Made by a program: the position numbers and the translations under genes | NCBI RefSeq assembly: GCF_005765165.1 | Contig: NZ_VCIW01000004.1 | Span: 148,542-212,541 of the forward strand | Reading direction: 5' to 3' | DNA from: Paenibacillus antri | GTDB taxonomy: Bacteria > Bacillota > Bacilli > Paenibacillales > YIM-B00363 | DNA: 64,000 nt | Shown here: positions 16,139-25,340 of the stretch, piece by piece | Layout: every line of letters begins with the position of its first letter | Numbering within the stretch: position 1 is the first letter of the stretch | Notes under the pieces: model-generated | Told to the model about the DNA's origin: nothing | Database searches by the model: none | What the model saw: the letters and a program-made list of their open reading frames with translations, nothing else

Positions 16139-18241
16139 ATGCGGAACGAGATCGTGACGATGCGAGCGGAAAGCAACGATTTTGTCGGGCGGACGGAAGA
16201 ACTAGAGACGCTGCGAAGACATGCGGCCGGGGAATCGGAACGGCGGTGGCTTCATATTTACGGGCAGAGCGGGATCGGCAAGTCTGCGCTGCTCCGCCGG
16301 TTCCGCTCGGAACGGAAGGAATTTCTCTGTTATTTCGTCGACGGCGGGAAGATCCTGCAGCAGCAGGACGACGTCTTCGATCAACTCGTTTCCCGGCTTC
16401 GGGAGGAGACGAGGGACCATGACGTCGACCATTCCGATCCGGACGCCGTTACCGAGCGGATGAACCGTCTATCGCGGCGCCGCCGGTCGGTTCTGCTGAT
16501 CGACGGGTTCGATCAATGGCATGCGGTCGAGCATTGGTTTCTGCAGTGGATCGCGTCGCTGGAGCCGTCGATTCGGATCGTGACGACCGGACGGAACGCG
16601 CTTACCGGCGGGTGGCTGTATGCCGCCGGGGCGGTCCCCGCACATGCGTTCCGGCTGCAAGCGCTGACCTCGGACGAGGTGGAGCGCTACGCTCTGCACC
16701 GAGGGATCGTAAGCCGCGAAGGACGATCGCAGTTGGTCCGCTTCTCCCGAGGAGTCCCGCTCGCCATGACGCTGGCGGCGGAATCGATAGCGAGGGGCGG
16801 GGAGACGGCGCACGGCCTGGACCGCGGCGAACAATTTCAACTCGTCTCCGCTTTGATGGCCCGATTACTCCAGGGAGCGCCGCATTCTACTCAACGTCTG
16901 TTGGAGGCTGCTTCCGTATATTGGCACTTCAACGAGGAGCGGCTCGCCGCGATTGCGGATTTCGGGCTCGATACGGCATCGTTTCGGCAGTTCGTCGCGC
17001 TGCCCTTCGTCTTATTGAAGCCCGACGGCTGGGTGCTGCACGACGCCGTGAGAGCCTGGGCGTTGGAGGATTTCCAGCTTCGCCGGCCGAACGCATACGA
17101 GCGGATGCGGAGCAAGGCGCTGGAGCACATTCGCAAGGAAGAACAGGCGCAGCCGACGCTTCGCCGGAAGCTGCAGATCGAGAAGATGAACCTGCACGAG
17201 CATCCGATCGTTCGCGGCATCTGCTTTTCCGGTCACCCGGACGACGATATCGAGGTGCGTTCCTGCAGACCGGTCGACATCCCCGCGATCCGGCAGTTAT
17301 ACGTCGAGTTCCACCGATTCGCCGCTCCCGAAGCCGCGGAGGATCCGCCGCTCGAACGGCACATCGAAGCGATCTTCGAGATCGCTCCGGCCGCCTTCGA
17401 TACGATCTGGCAGCGGGAGCGCATGATCGCCTTCATCGGGAAAGTTCCGCTGGAAGGGCGGATCCTCGAGGCGTTACGTAGGGAGCCGTTGCTCGATCCG
17501 TTCTTTCGGGGATGGAAGCCCGTCCCGAACGCGTATCTGTTCACGTTCGTCGGGATCGCGCCGGAGCTGGAAGGGAAGACGCGGGCGCTCATCATTAACG
17601 CGTTGATGAACCGCTTCTCCCGGTCCGAGTGGATTTTGGACTTCACTTGCCTGAAGGAATGGTTCCCCGTATTCGAGCTGTGCGGCTTCGAGCCGGCGCC
17701 TTGGGCCGACGCGTTCACGCCGCTCGGCACCGAATATCGCGCGTTCGTCCTCGATCTCCGGCATGAGGATTTCATCACGAGGCTGGATCGATCCGTAAGC
17801 CGTCAGGCGTCTCCGGAGGCGTCTTCGGTACCGGCTTCCGAACCTGCTTCTCCCCGACCGACTCCGTCCGAGCCGCAAGAGTCGAACGAGCTGAATGAAC
17901 TGAAAGCCGTTCTGAAACATTGGAGCGCCCTTCCGCGGAAGCCGGCGCTGACGGAGCGTTACGTTCGATTGTTCCCGCATCGTATCGTCGATCGGCAGCC
18001 GAAGGAGCAAATCGGCGCCGTCGTTCGACGCCAAATCGAGGACGCGATTCGTCGATTGGAAGAAGGCGACGAATCGGAAGAGATGCTAGGAAGACTGCTT
18101 ACTCTTGCCTATATTCGAGCGGTGCGGCCGAACGAACGCATCGCGAAGGCGCTGAATATATCCATGGCGACTTATTATCGCCATCTGCAGAAAGCGCTGG
18201 AAGCGTTGTATCACGCGTTATCCGCCGAAGGCGATACGTAA
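16139..18241 (+). CDS. STAND-like AAA ATPase with acetyltransferase-like middle and C-terminal HTH
   Basis: 700 aa. Residues 15-330 form a P-loop ATPase with Walker A GQSGIGKSALL (42-52) and Walker B RRSVLLIDGFDQW, like the NTPase core of STAND signalling proteins. Residues about 360-550 include IEVRSCRPVDIPAIRQLYVEF and TFVGIAPELEGKTRALIINALM, which read like a GNAT acetyltransferase fold. The final 90 residues end in a helix-turn-helix, NERIAKALNISMATYYRHLQKAL. I infer a nucleotide-switched regulator or scaffold, but ligand and target are unknown. The gene stands alone between a terminator and an unlinked gene. The ATG at 16139 has AGGAG close upstream; an in-frame ATG at 16160 is possible. 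Confidence 0.65.
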   Translation: MRNEIVTMRAESNDFVGRTEELETLRRHAAGESERRWLHIYGQSGIGKSALLRRFRSERKEFLCYFVDGGKILQQQDDVFDQLVSRLREETRDHDVDHSDPDAVTERMNRLSRRRRSVLLIDGFDQWHAVEHWFLQWIASLEPSIRIVTTGRNALTGGWLYAAGAVPAHAFRLQALTSDEVERYALHRGIVSREGRSQLVRFSRGVPLAMTLAAESIARGGETAHGLDRGEQFQLVSALMARLLQGAPHSTQRLLEAASVYWHFNEERLAAIADFGLDTASFRQFVALPFVLLKPDGWVLHDAVRAWALEDFQLRRPNAYERMRSKALEHIRKEEQAQPTLRRKLQIEKMNLHEHPIVRGICFSGHPDDDIEVRSCRPVDIPAIRQLYVEFHRFAAPEAAEDPPLERHIEAIFEIAPAAFDTIWQRERMIAFIGKVPLEGRILEALRREPLLDPFFRGWKPVPNAYLFTFVGIAPELEGKTRALIINALMNRFSRSEWILDFTCLKEWFPVFELCGFEPAPWADAFTPLGTEYRAFVLDLRHEDFITRLDRSVSRQASPEASSVPASEPASPRPTPSEPQESNELNELKAVLKHWSALPRKPALTERYVRLFPHRIVDRQPKEQIGAVVRRQIEDAIRRLEEGDESEEMLGRLLTLAYIRAVRPNERIAKALNISMATYYRHLQKALEALYHALSAEGDT

Positions 18242-18248
18242 AGAGAAA

Positions 18249-18302
18249 GCCTGAGATCCCGGACGAACCGCATCGTCGCCGGGCGTCTCAGGCGATTTTT
18301 TT
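18249..18302 (+). terminator. Intrinsic terminator after the AAA ATPase gene
   Basis: GCCTGAGA and a near-complementary GTCTCAGGC arm, strengthened by a CCCGG/CCGGG pair, form a long stem. It ends in a run of seven T's at 18296-18302. Confidence 0.85.
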
Positions 18303-18316
18303 CGCTTACGGCATCA

Positions 18317-19435
18317 TTACGGCGCTTGCACTTCGAGCTCGGCTTGTTGGATGCCCGGCACCAGCGGACTGAACTTGAATTCGACCGAGTCGGCGTACGG
18401 TCCGATATTCCTCTTCCGGATTTTTAGCGGGATGCGTTCTTCGCCGGGAGGCGCGTATACGGCGGTCGCCGTGTAGGTGCCGACCGGCACGTCGTTCATG
18501 CCGAAGCCGCCGGGGAAGTTGAAGCCGAATCCGGCGATCGTCCGACCGTTCCCGTCCGGGACGAGCGTCAGCTCCACATGATCTTCGGTATAACCGTTCG
18601 CGAAGCTGTTGAGATCCATGTACAGATATAGCTCTCCGAAGATCGTCTCCGCTTCCGGCACCGTAAAGTTCCGGACGGCTCCCGTATTGCCGGCGAAGGG
18701 ACGATCGACGTCGGGGATCAAATCCACGATGAACTCATCGACGAGGTGCGAGCCGCCCATATTCCATGTCGCGGCCAGCAGCGGCAGCTCGATCCGATAG
18801 TAGCCGTCGGCGTCGGTGACAGCATGCAAGTTGCTGTTATATAGCAGCTGGTTATCGGCGAACACTTCGGCGCCTTCCACCGGGGAGCCGTTAGCGGCGA
18901 CCACGCGTCCCTTCGCGACGTAAGGCTCAGCTTCGTCCGCCGAGGCCGTCGGAACGGTCGGATCGCTCGGGCGGGCGGCGCCGACGGTAATCGTCGAGAC
19001 GTTGCCGCTAGAGACGAAGGCGACGTCGTAACCGCTGTTTTCCGAGACGAAGCGCAGCGGCACCATCGTACTGCCGCCAATGATCTGCGCCGGGACGTCG
19101 AGTCGGACGTCGCTGCCGTTCACACGGGCAACGTTCTTATCGATCGTCAATTCGATCGTGACGCCGTCTTTCGTCCCGACCGCGCTTCGGCCGCCGGCGT
19201 CGCCGGCGTCGATCCACTGTACCGTATACCCGAGCGATTCGAACAGCTTGCGGAAGGGGACGAGCGTTCGTCCTTCCTTCAGTACCGGCTGCGCCTCCGA
19301 GAACCGGAGAAGCTCTCCGTGCACATAAACGTTGACCGCGCCTCCGGCCGACAACGCCGTGTGCGAACCCAAGGCAAGGAACAGCAAGGCGCTTCCGGCA
19401 ACCCTCACGTACTTAGGCAGGGTTGGAATCGACAT
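18317..19435 (-). CDS. Secreted protein with copper-amine-oxidase-like stalk domain and carboxypeptidase-regulatory-like domain
   Basis: 372 aa. A signal peptide covers residues 1-30 (ends near ALSAGG). Residues 33-150 are the stalk domain that Pfam names copper amine oxidase N-terminal; it is abundant in Paenibacillus surface proteins and has no oxidase activity. Its marks are GRTLVPFRKLFESLGYTVQW and GGSTMVPLRFVSENSGYDV. Residues about 170-270 look like a carboxypeptidase-regulatory-like beta-sandwich (KGRVVAANGSPVEGAEVFADN, TDADGYYRIELP). The remainder is beta-rich and unassigned. It is probably exported and wall-associated with a binding or structural role. The ATG at 19435 has AAGGAGAG 8 bases before it. 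Confidence 0.8.
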   Translation of the reverse strand: MSIPTLPKYVRVAGSALLFLALGSHTALSAGGAVNVYVHGELLRFSEAQPVLKEGRTLVPFRKLFESLGYTVQWIDAGDAGGRSAVGTKDGVTIELTIDKNVARVNGSDVRLDVPAQIIGGSTMVPLRFVSENSGYDVAFVSSGNVSTITVGAARPSDPTVPTASADEAEPYVAKGRVVAANGSPVEGAEVFADNQLLYNSNLHAVTDADGYYRIELPLLAATWNMGGSHLVDEFIVDLIPDVDRPFAGNTGAVRNFTVPEAETIFGELYLYMDLNSFANGYTEDHVELTLVPDGNGRTIAGFGFNFPGGFGMNDVPVGTYTATAVYAPPGEERIPLKIRKRNIGPYADSVEFKFSPLVPGIQQAELEVQAP

Positions 19436-19667
19436 CAATCCTCTCTCCTTTACGATCTCGCGTCGTTCCGCCGCAGCGTACTTAGCGACGACCTCTATAC
19501 CGTATCAGCCCGCGCCTTATGAATCCATAGCGAATGAGAGTCCGTGCGAAAATTGAGACGTTGTTGAGAGTGTTTCGAATTTTACATTCCGGCGCCTTTC
19601 CGTTTACGCTTCCTTAACATTCGTTCGTTATGCTTTCTATAAGATAGCTATCGACGGAGGGATGCGG

Positions 19668-19871
19668 ATGGCAGCGTTCATTACTTTCGTACTCATTCTT
19701 TTACTGTTCGTGTGGGGAGTCTCCTCCGCGAGCGGGAAGTCGGGGACCGATCGAACCGGACGCAAGAAGCGTCGGAGCCGCGAAACGGACGGGTCTTCGT
19801 CCTACGCGTACGGAGACGGCGGTTCGGGCGGAGACGGGGGATGCGACGGCGGGGGCGGAGGCGGAGATTGA
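19668..19871 (+). CDS. Small membrane protein with Gly/Asp/Cys-rich tail
   Basis: 67 aa, family not recognised. Residues 1-20 (MAAFITFVLILLLFVWG) form one membrane segment. A basic Lys/Arg stretch follows, and the protein ends in a low-complexity Gly-Asp tail with a single Cys. GGAGG lies 7 bases before the ATG at 19668; an in-frame ATG at 19662 is too close to it to be the start. Codon use is like neighbouring genes, which supports a real gene, but low complexity and small size keep confidence moderate. It lies between two minus-strand genes and has no evident operon partner. Confidence 0.5.
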   Translation: MAAFITFVLILLLFVWGVSSASGKSGTDRTGRKKRRSRETDGSSSYAYGDGGSGGDGGCDGGGGGGD

Positions 19872-19898
19872 CACGAAGGGCGAATGATTCGACGATAG

Positions 19899-20237
19899 TT
19901 ATGGTCTGATCGTCACCCTTGTCCCGACCGGCACGAGGGAAGACAGCTCTAATACGTCCTTATTGTGCATCCGAATGCAGCCGAGGGACACTTCCCGGCC
20001 GATGGAGGAAGGATCGTTCGTCCCATGGATGCCATAGGTGGGTTTGGACAACCCCATCCAGAACGCGCCGTACGGACCCCCGGGATTCGATTGTTTGTTA
20101 ATGATTTTGTATTCGCCGGTGGGCGTGCGGGAGACCATTCTTCCGATGCCGACCGGGAATCCCCGCTTCACGATATCCCCGTCAAGCAAATACAATTGCC
20201 GATCCGATAAATCTACGATGATTCGATACTTCGGCAT
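19899..20237 (-). CDS. L,D-transpeptidase (YkuD domain)
   Basis: 112 aa, a minimal YkuD catalytic domain. The active-site signature is present: IHGTN at about residues 79-83 and SLGCIRM with the catalytic cysteine near residue 93. Such enzymes cross-link peptidoglycan through mDap residues or attach proteins to the wall. There is no signal peptide, LysM or SH3 domain, as in several short spore-former YkuD proteins that act in the spore or are exported by other means. The ATG at 20237 is chosen because GGAGGAGG sits 6 bases upstream. The TTG two codons earlier would overlap that site. Confidence 0.88.
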   Translation of the reverse strand: MPKYRIIVDLSDRQLYLLDGDIVKRGFPVGIGRMVSRTPTGEYKIINKQSNPGGPYGAFWMGLSKPTYGIHGTNDPSSIGREVSLGCIRMHNKDVLELSSLVPVGTRVTIRP

Positions 20238-20351
20238 GCTCAACCTCCTCCGCGTATTCTTGATTCGTTCATTTAGGGTATGACGAAACCGGGAAACTCT
20301 GCTACTCTTATTCCGATGGCACTTATTTCAGGTTCGAAGGGGACGATATCG

Positions 20352-21218
20352 ATGTCAATGATACCCAGGAGACCGTTAGGCCGCATTCCATTCGAAAGTT
20401 CGGTCGTTATGTTCGGAGCCGCAAGTCTCGGCAACGTTACGCAAGATGAGGCGGACGCCTCGATTCGGTACGCGCTGGAACGCGGCGTCAACCATTTCGA
20501 CACGGCGGCCAGCTACGGGCATGCCGAAGAACGAATGGGGCCGATCATCAGCGAAGTGCGGGACGAGATTTTCCTCGCGACGAAGACGGGGGAGCGTTCG
20601 AAAGAAAAGGCGAAGGCGGAAATTTACCGATCGTTGGAGCGCATGCGCGTCGATTCCGTCGACCTGCTGCAGCTCCACGCCGTGGGAACGATCGCCGAGC
20701 TCGATTCGTGCACGACCAAGGGAGGCGCGCTGGAGGCGGCGATCGAAGCGAAGGAAGAAGGGGTCGTCAAGCACATCGGCATCACGGGGCACGGCCACGA
20801 AGCGCCGATCGCGCATTTGGAAGCGCTTCGACGATACCCGTTCGAGACCGTGCTGCTTCCTCTGAACCACTACATGTACACGATGCCCGAATACCGAGAG
20901 GCGTTCGACGCCTTAATGGAGGAAGCGGTCAACCGGGAAGTCGCCGTACGCGTCATTAAAGCGATCGCGAAGGCGCCTTGGGGCGAACGTCGGCAGCGTC
21001 CGTACGCAACCTGGTACGAGCCGTTCGACCGGCAGGACGCGATCGACGCTTGCGTTCATTTCGTCTTGAAGTTCCCGAACGTAGCGGGCTTCGCAAGCGC
21101 GGGAGACGTGCATTTATTTCCGAAAATCGTAGAAGCCGTAGAACGATTCGGTTCGATGACCGACGAGGAGGCGGATCGAATTTTATCGTCCGTCGGCGGG
21201 TATACGTCGGTATTTTAG
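20352..21218 (+). CDS. Aldo/keto reductase family oxidoreductase
   Basis: 288 aa. The TIM-barrel aldo/keto reductase tetrad can be placed: Asp and Tyr in [16 protein letters not shown], Lys in FLATKTG, and His in LLQLHAVG. The enzyme should use NAD(P)H to reduce a carbonyl or act in reverse on an alcohol; the substrate is unknown. The chosen ATG at 20352 has AAGGGGAC about 8 bases before it and gives a normal-length protein. The frame extends upstream to 20280 without Shine-Dalgarno support. The next gene, a sugar-alcohol oxidase family member, starts 15 bases after its stop, so the two may form a small operon for a polyol or sugar lactone. Confidence 0.85.
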   Translation: MSMIPRRPLGRIPFESSVVMFGAASLGNVTQDEADASIRYALERGVNHFDTAASYGHAEERMGPIISEVRDEIFLATKTGERSKEKAKAEIYRSLERMRVDSVDLLQLHAVGTIAELDSCTTKGGALEAAIEAKEEGVVKHIGITGHGHEAPIAHLEALRRYPFETVLLPLNHYMYTMPEYREAFDALMEEAVNREVAVRVIKAIAKAPWGERRQRPYATWYEPFDRQDAIDACVHFVLKFPNVAGFASAGDVHLFPKIVEAVERFGSMTDEEADRILSSVGGYTSVF

Positions 21219-21233
21219 AAGGGACGGGACAAG

Positions 21234-22493
21234 GTGCATTACGAAAAAAACTGGGCCGGCAATTACATTTATAACGCCGCAGAAGCGTACGTTCCCGATC
21301 GGGTGGATCAAGTGCAGGAATTCGTCGCGAGCCGCTCGCGGGTGAAGGCGTTAGGGACGCGCCATTCGTTCAACGGCATCGCCGACACGACGGCAAGCCA
21401 TCTCTCGCTGCGAAAGTTGAATCGCGTCATCGAGTTGGACCGCGCGAATCATCGGGTGACGGTGGAGGCGGGGATGCGGTACGGCGAGCTGTGCGGATAT
21501 TTGCACGCCAACGGGTATGCGCTGCACAATTTGGCGTCGCTGCCGCATATTTCCGTCGCCGGCGCGTGCGCGACGGCGACGCACGGTTCCGGCGACCGGA
21601 ACCGGAATCTGGCCGCGGCGGTCCATTCGCTGGAGCTCGTCCAAGGGGACGGTACGACGGTCGCTTTCGCCAAGGAAGATCCGGAGCATCCGATCGAAGC
21701 GGCGGTCGTCGGACTCGGTGCGCTCGGCGTCGTCGTCCGAATGACGCTCGACGTCGTACCTGCCTTCGAGATGAGCCAAGAGGTGTATGAACATCTGCCG
21801 CTAGCGAGGTTGCAAGACGACTTCGACGCGATCTTCTCCAGCGCGTACAGCGTCAGTCTCTTCACGGATTGGAAGCGGCCGTCTTTCAATCAGGTGTGGC
21901 TGAAGCACAAGGGGAGAGCCCCCGACGAACGGAGAGCCGATTTCTTCGGTGCGACGCGAGCAGGCGAGAAGCTGCATCCGGTACCGGGAAGCGGCGCGGA
22001 ACCTTGTACCGAGCAGCTAGGCGTCCCGGGGCCATGGCATGAACGCATGCCCCACTTCCGAATGGAATTCACGCCGAGCGCGGGGGAGGAGCTGCAGAGC
22101 GAATATTTCGTCTCTCGCAGGGACGCCTATGCGGCCTTATGCGCGCTAGACGAATTGAGAGATCGGATCTCGCCGCTTCTGTTTATTTCCGAAGTTCGTA
22201 CGATCGCGGCGGACGAGTCGTGGATGAGCCCTTGCTACCGACAGGACTCGGTCGCGATTCACTTCACTTGGAAGCCGAATTGGGATGCGGTTCGAGTCGT
22301 TCTGCCGATCGTCGAAGAGAAGCTGGCGCCGTTCCAAACCCGTCCGCATTGGGGCAAGCTGTTTACGATGGAGCCCGGCAAGCTGCAGCCGCTTTACCCG
22401 AAGCTGCCGGAGTTCCGCCGGTTGATAGCGCGTTGCGACCCCGAAGGCAAGTTCCGCAACGACTTTCTGGAAACCTATATTATCGGGACATGA
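21234..22493 (+). CDS. FAD-linked alditol oxidase / D-arabinono-1,4-lactone oxidase family protein
   Basis: 419 aa. The N-terminal FAD-binding PCMH domain shows VKALGTRHSFNGIADT, where the His resembles the residue covalently bound to FAD in Streptomyces AldO, and LASLPHISVAGACATATHGSGDRN. The C-terminal half matches the D-arabinono-1,4-lactone oxidase domain and ends with HWGKLF, EFRRLIARCDPEGKFRNDFLE. The enzyme probably oxidises a sugar alcohol or aldonolactone with oxygen, giving H2O2. The start is a GTG preceded by a GGGACAAG stretch. It follows the aldo/keto reductase closely and is closed by a hairpin terminator. Confidence 0.88.
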   Translation: MHYEKNWAGNYIYNAAEAYVPDRVDQVQEFVASRSRVKALGTRHSFNGIADTTASHLSLRKLNRVIELDRANHRVTVEAGMRYGELCGYLHANGYALHNLASLPHISVAGACATATHGSGDRNRNLAAAVHSLELVQGDGTTVAFAKEDPEHPIEAAVVGLGALGVVVRMTLDVVPAFEMSQEVYEHLPLARLQDDFDAIFSSAYSVSLFTDWKRPSFNQVWLKHKGRAPDERRADFFGATRAGEKLHPVPGSGAEPCTEQLGVPGPWHERMPHFRMEFTPSAGEELQSEYFVSRRDAYAALCALDELRDRISPLLFISEVRTIAADESWMSPCYRQDSVAIHFTWKPNWDAVRVVLPIVEEKLAPFQTRPHWGKLFTMEPGKLQPLYPKLPEFRRLIARCDPEGKFRNDFLETYIIGT

Positions 22494-22512
22494 TTCTATC
22501 CCGAAACATCCG

Positions 22513-22541
22513 AAACATCCCGCGTCCCCCGCGGGATGTTT
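22513..22541 (+). terminator. Terminator after the alditol oxidase gene
   Basis: AAACATCCCGCG and CGCGGGATGTTT form a perfect 12-bp stem with a 5-nt loop, followed by TTCATTCC. The T-run is short but the stem is strong. Confidence 0.75.
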
Positions 22542-22566
22542 TCATTCCTTGGAGTCGGTTATTTTA

Positions 22567-22584
22567 TTGTAAAATCTCTCACAC
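22567..22584. promoter_or_regulatory. Rex-like operator 1 upstream of adhE
   Basis: TTGTAAAATCTCTCACAC matches 14 of 18 positions of the Rex operator TTGTGAAATATTTCACAA. It overlaps a TAAAAT element that could be a -10 hexamer. Rex represses fermentation genes when NADH is low. Confidence 0.5.
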
Positions 22585-22590
22585 CAAAGT

Positions 22591-22608
22591 ATGTGAAAAT
22601 ATTCACGT
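22591..22608. promoter_or_regulatory. Rex-like operator 2 upstream of adhE
   Basis: The core TGTGAAAATATTCACG (22592-22607) is an inverted TGTGAA-4-TTCACG, matching the spacing and half-sites of Rex operators. It lies 24 bp from the first site and about 80 bp before the adhE ATG, which fits NADH/NAD-dependent control. Confidence 0.65.
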
Positions 22609-22685
22609 ACTCTCATCTATTTTCATAGTTCGAATCGATCCGGCCGATTACCATGGAACTAACAAAACCGAAAGGGTGATAGGCG

Positions 22686-25295
22686 ATGGCCGTGAGAGAA
22701 ACCGAAGTAAAGCAAACCGCTGCGGCGCAAGACCAAGTGAACGAATTGACGAAACGGGCGAAGAAGGCTTATGAGCAGTTCTTGAGACTCGATCAGGCGC
22801 AAGTCGACGACATCGTGAAAGCGATGGCGCTCGCCGGGCTGGACCGCCACATGGCGCTCGCGAAGATGGCCGTTGAGGAGACGGGCCGCGGCGTGTACGA
22901 GGATAAGATCACGAAGAACATCTTCGCGACCGAATACGTGTACCACAGCATCAAACACGATAAGACGGTCGGCGTCATCGAAGAAAATGCGAATGAAGGC
23001 TACCGCCTGATCGCGGAGCCTGTCGGGATCGTCGCAGGCGTGACGCCGGTCACGAATCCGACCTCGACGACGATGTTCAAGTCGCTGATCGCGGCGAAGA
23101 CGCGCAACCCGATCATCTTCGCCTTCCACCCGTCTGCGCAGCGGTGCAGCTCCGAAGCGGCGCGAACCGTCTACGAAGCGGCCGTTCGAGCCGGCGCTCC
23201 CGAGTTTTGCGTGCAATGGATCGAGACGCCGTCCGTCGAGGCGACGCAGCTGTTGATGAACCATCCCGACGTAGCGCTCGTGCTGGCGACCGGAGGATCG
23301 GGCATGGTGAGAGCGGCTTACAGCACCGGGAAGCCGGCGCTCGGCGTCGGTCCGGGCAACGTGCCTTGCTTTATCGAAAAGACGGCGAACCTTGAGCAGG
23401 CGGTCACGGATCTGATCTTGTCGAAGACGTTCGATAACGGCATGATCTGCGCGTCCGAGCAATCCGTCATCATCGAAGAGCCGGTGTACGAACGTACCAA
23501 GAAGCTCATGACCGAGTTGGGCTGCTATTTCTTAAGCAAGGAGGAAGTCGAGGCGGTTTCGAAGCTCGTCATCCAAGCAGACAAATGCGCCGTTAACCCC
23601 GTCATCGTCGGTCAGCCGGCGTCCGCGATCGCTCAGTTGGCCGGCATCCGCGCGCCGGAAGACGCGAAGATTCTGGTCGCGGAGCTGAAGGGCGTCGGTC
23701 CCCAACATCCGCTGTCGGCGGAGAAGCTGAGCCCCGTGCTTGCTTGTTATAAGGCGAAGAACGTAGCGGAAGGAATCGAACGCGCGGCGGAGGTCGTCGC
23801 CTTCGGCGGCATGGGCCATTCGTCGGTCATCCATTCGAGCGATCGAACGGTCGTCGACGCCTTCGCAAGCAGGCTGCAAACCGGACGCGTGCTCGTCAAC
23901 TCGCCGTCCACGCACGGCGCCATCGGCGATATCTATAACACGAATCTTCCGTCGTTGACGTTGGGGTGCGGCTCGTACGGCCATAATTCGACGACCTCGA
24001 ACGTGTCCGCGGTCAACCTGATCAACGTGAAGCGGGTGGCGGATCGCACGGTGAATATGCAGTGGTTCAAGGTGCCGCCGAAAGTGTACTTCGAAAAAGG
24101 GTCGGCGCAGTACTTGACCAAGATGCCGGACATCTCGCGGGTGTTGATCGTGACCGACCCGATGATGGTGAAACTCGGTTATGTAGAGAAAGTCGAGTAT
24201 TACTTGCGGAAGCGGCAGTCGCCGGTTTTCATCGAAGTGTTCTCCGATGTCGAGCCGGATCCGTCGGTCGATACGGTGGAAGCGGGCAGGAAGGTCATGG
24301 AGGCGTTCCGGCCGGACTGCATCGTCGCCTTAGGCGGCGGTTCCCCGATGGATGCGGCCAAGGCGATGTGGTTGTTCTACGAATATCCGGATACCAGCTT
24401 CCATCACTTGAAGCAGAAATTCCTTGATATTCGCAAGCGGGTGTATAAATATCCGCAGCTCGGAACGAAGACGAAATTCGTCGCGATTCCGACCACGTCG
24501 GGTACAGGGTCCGAAGTGACTTCTTTCGCGGTCATTACGGATAAGCGGGGCGGCAATACGAAATACCCGTTGGCCGATTACGAGCTCACCCCGGACGTGG
24601 CCATTATCGATCCGGAGTTCGTCTACAGCTTGCCCAAGCATGCGGTCGCGGACACCGGCATGGACGTGTTGACGCATGCGATCGAAGCGTACGTCTCGGT
24701 TATGGCGAACGATTATACGGACGGCCTTGCGATCAAGGCGATCCAGCTCGTGTTCGAGTACTTGCGGCCGTCTTACGAATCCGCGAACCCGCTCGCCCGG
24801 GAGAAGATGCACAACGCATCGACGATCGCCGGCATGGCGTTCGCCAACGCCTTCCTCGGCATCAACCACAGCCTCGCGCACAAGTGGGGCGGGGAATTCC
24901 ATACGGCGCACGGCCGGACGAACGCGATCTTGATGCCGCACGTCATTCGGTACAACGCGACGCTGCCGACGAAATTCGCCGGATTCCCGAAATACGACCA
25001 TTACGTCGCCGACAAGCGTTACGCCGATATCGCTCGCGTTCTCGGACTGCCGGCCCGTACGACGCAGGAGGGCGTCAACAGCTTGATCGATGCGATTCGC
25101 AAGCTGAACCAGGCGCTCGGCATCCCGGAGAAGTTCCAAGATCTCGGCGTCGTGGAGCCGGTCGTCTTCGAATCGCGGGTCGACGCGTTGGCGGATCGCG
25201 CTTTCGAAGACCAGTGCACGACGGCGAACCCGAAGCTGCCGCTCGTCTCGGAGCTCGCGGACGTGTATCGGAACGCGTATTACGGAAATTTCTAA
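22686..25295 (+). CDS. adhE: Bifunctional acetaldehyde-CoA/alcohol dehydrogenase AdhE
   Basis: 869 aa, full length for AdhE. Residues 1-440 are the acetylating aldehyde dehydrogenase half, with catalytic Cys255 in NGMICASEQS and the FGGMGHSS segment. Residues 460-869 are the iron-dependent alcohol dehydrogenase half, with GGGSPMDAAK, PTTSGTGSEVT and the metal histidines in HAIEAYVS and HSLAHKWGGEFHTAHGRTNA. The enzyme converts acetyl-CoA to ethanol in two NADH steps and assembles into filaments (spirosomes). Two Rex-like operators lie in the 190-bp upstream region, so expression should rise when NADH accumulates. The ATG follows an AAAGGGTGATAGGCG stretch. A GC-rich hairpin follows. Confidence 0.97.
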   Translation: MAVRETEVKQTAAAQDQVNELTKRAKKAYEQFLRLDQAQVDDIVKAMALAGLDRHMALAKMAVEETGRGVYEDKITKNIFATEYVYHSIKHDKTVGVIEENANEGYRLIAEPVGIVAGVTPVTNPTSTTMFKSLIAAKTRNPIIFAFHPSAQRCSSEAARTVYEAAVRAGAPEFCVQWIETPSVEATQLLMNHPDVALVLATGGSGMVRAAYSTGKPALGVGPGNVPCFIEKTANLEQAVTDLILSKTFDNGMICASEQSVIIEEPVYERTKKLMTELGCYFLSKEEVEAVSKLVIQADKCAVNPVIVGQPASAIAQLAGIRAPEDAKILVAELKGVGPQHPLSAEKLSPVLACYKAKNVAEGIERAAEVVAFGGMGHSSVIHSSDRTVVDAFASRLQTGRVLVNSPSTHGAIGDIYNTNLPSLTLGCGSYGHNSTTSNVSAVNLINVKRVADRTVNMQWFKVPPKVYFEKGSAQYLTKMPDISRVLIVTDPMMVKLGYVEKVEYYLRKRQSPVFIEVFSDVEPDPSVDTVEAGRKVMEAFRPDCIVALGGGSPMDAAKAMWLFYEYPDTSFHHLKQKFLDIRKRVYKYPQLGTKTKFVAIPTTSGTGSEVTSFAVITDKRGGNTKYPLADYELTPDVAIIDPEFVYSLPKHAVADTGMDVLTHAIEAYVSVMANDYTDGLAIKAIQLVFEYLRPSYESANPLAREKMHNASTIAGMAFANAFLGINHSLAHKWGGEFHTAHGRTNAILMPHVIRYNATLPTKFAGFPKYDHYVADKRYADIARVLGLPARTTQEGVNSLIDAIRKLNQALGIPEKFQDLGVVEPVVFESRVDALADRAFEDQCTTANPKLPLVSELADVYRNAYYGNF

Positions 25296-25303
25296 TGGAT
25301 ATA

Positions 25304-25334
25304 GACGCCCCGCAGCCGAAAGCTGCGGGGCGTC
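25304..25334. terminator. Hairpin between convergent adhE and ATPase genes
   Basis: GACGCCCCGCAGC and its complement form a perfect 13-bp stem with a 5-nt CGAAA loop. Neither strand has a convincing T-run, but position and strength suggest bidirectional termination. Confidence 0.65.
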
Positions 25335-25340
25335 GCTCGT

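Noticed and set aside
19790..19871. A simple-sequence repeat in place of a coding tail in the small Gly-rich protein.
   Set aside because: The GGC/GGA runs are imperfect and stay in frame to a stop codon, with a good ribosome binding site upstream, so I kept it as a low-confidence gene.
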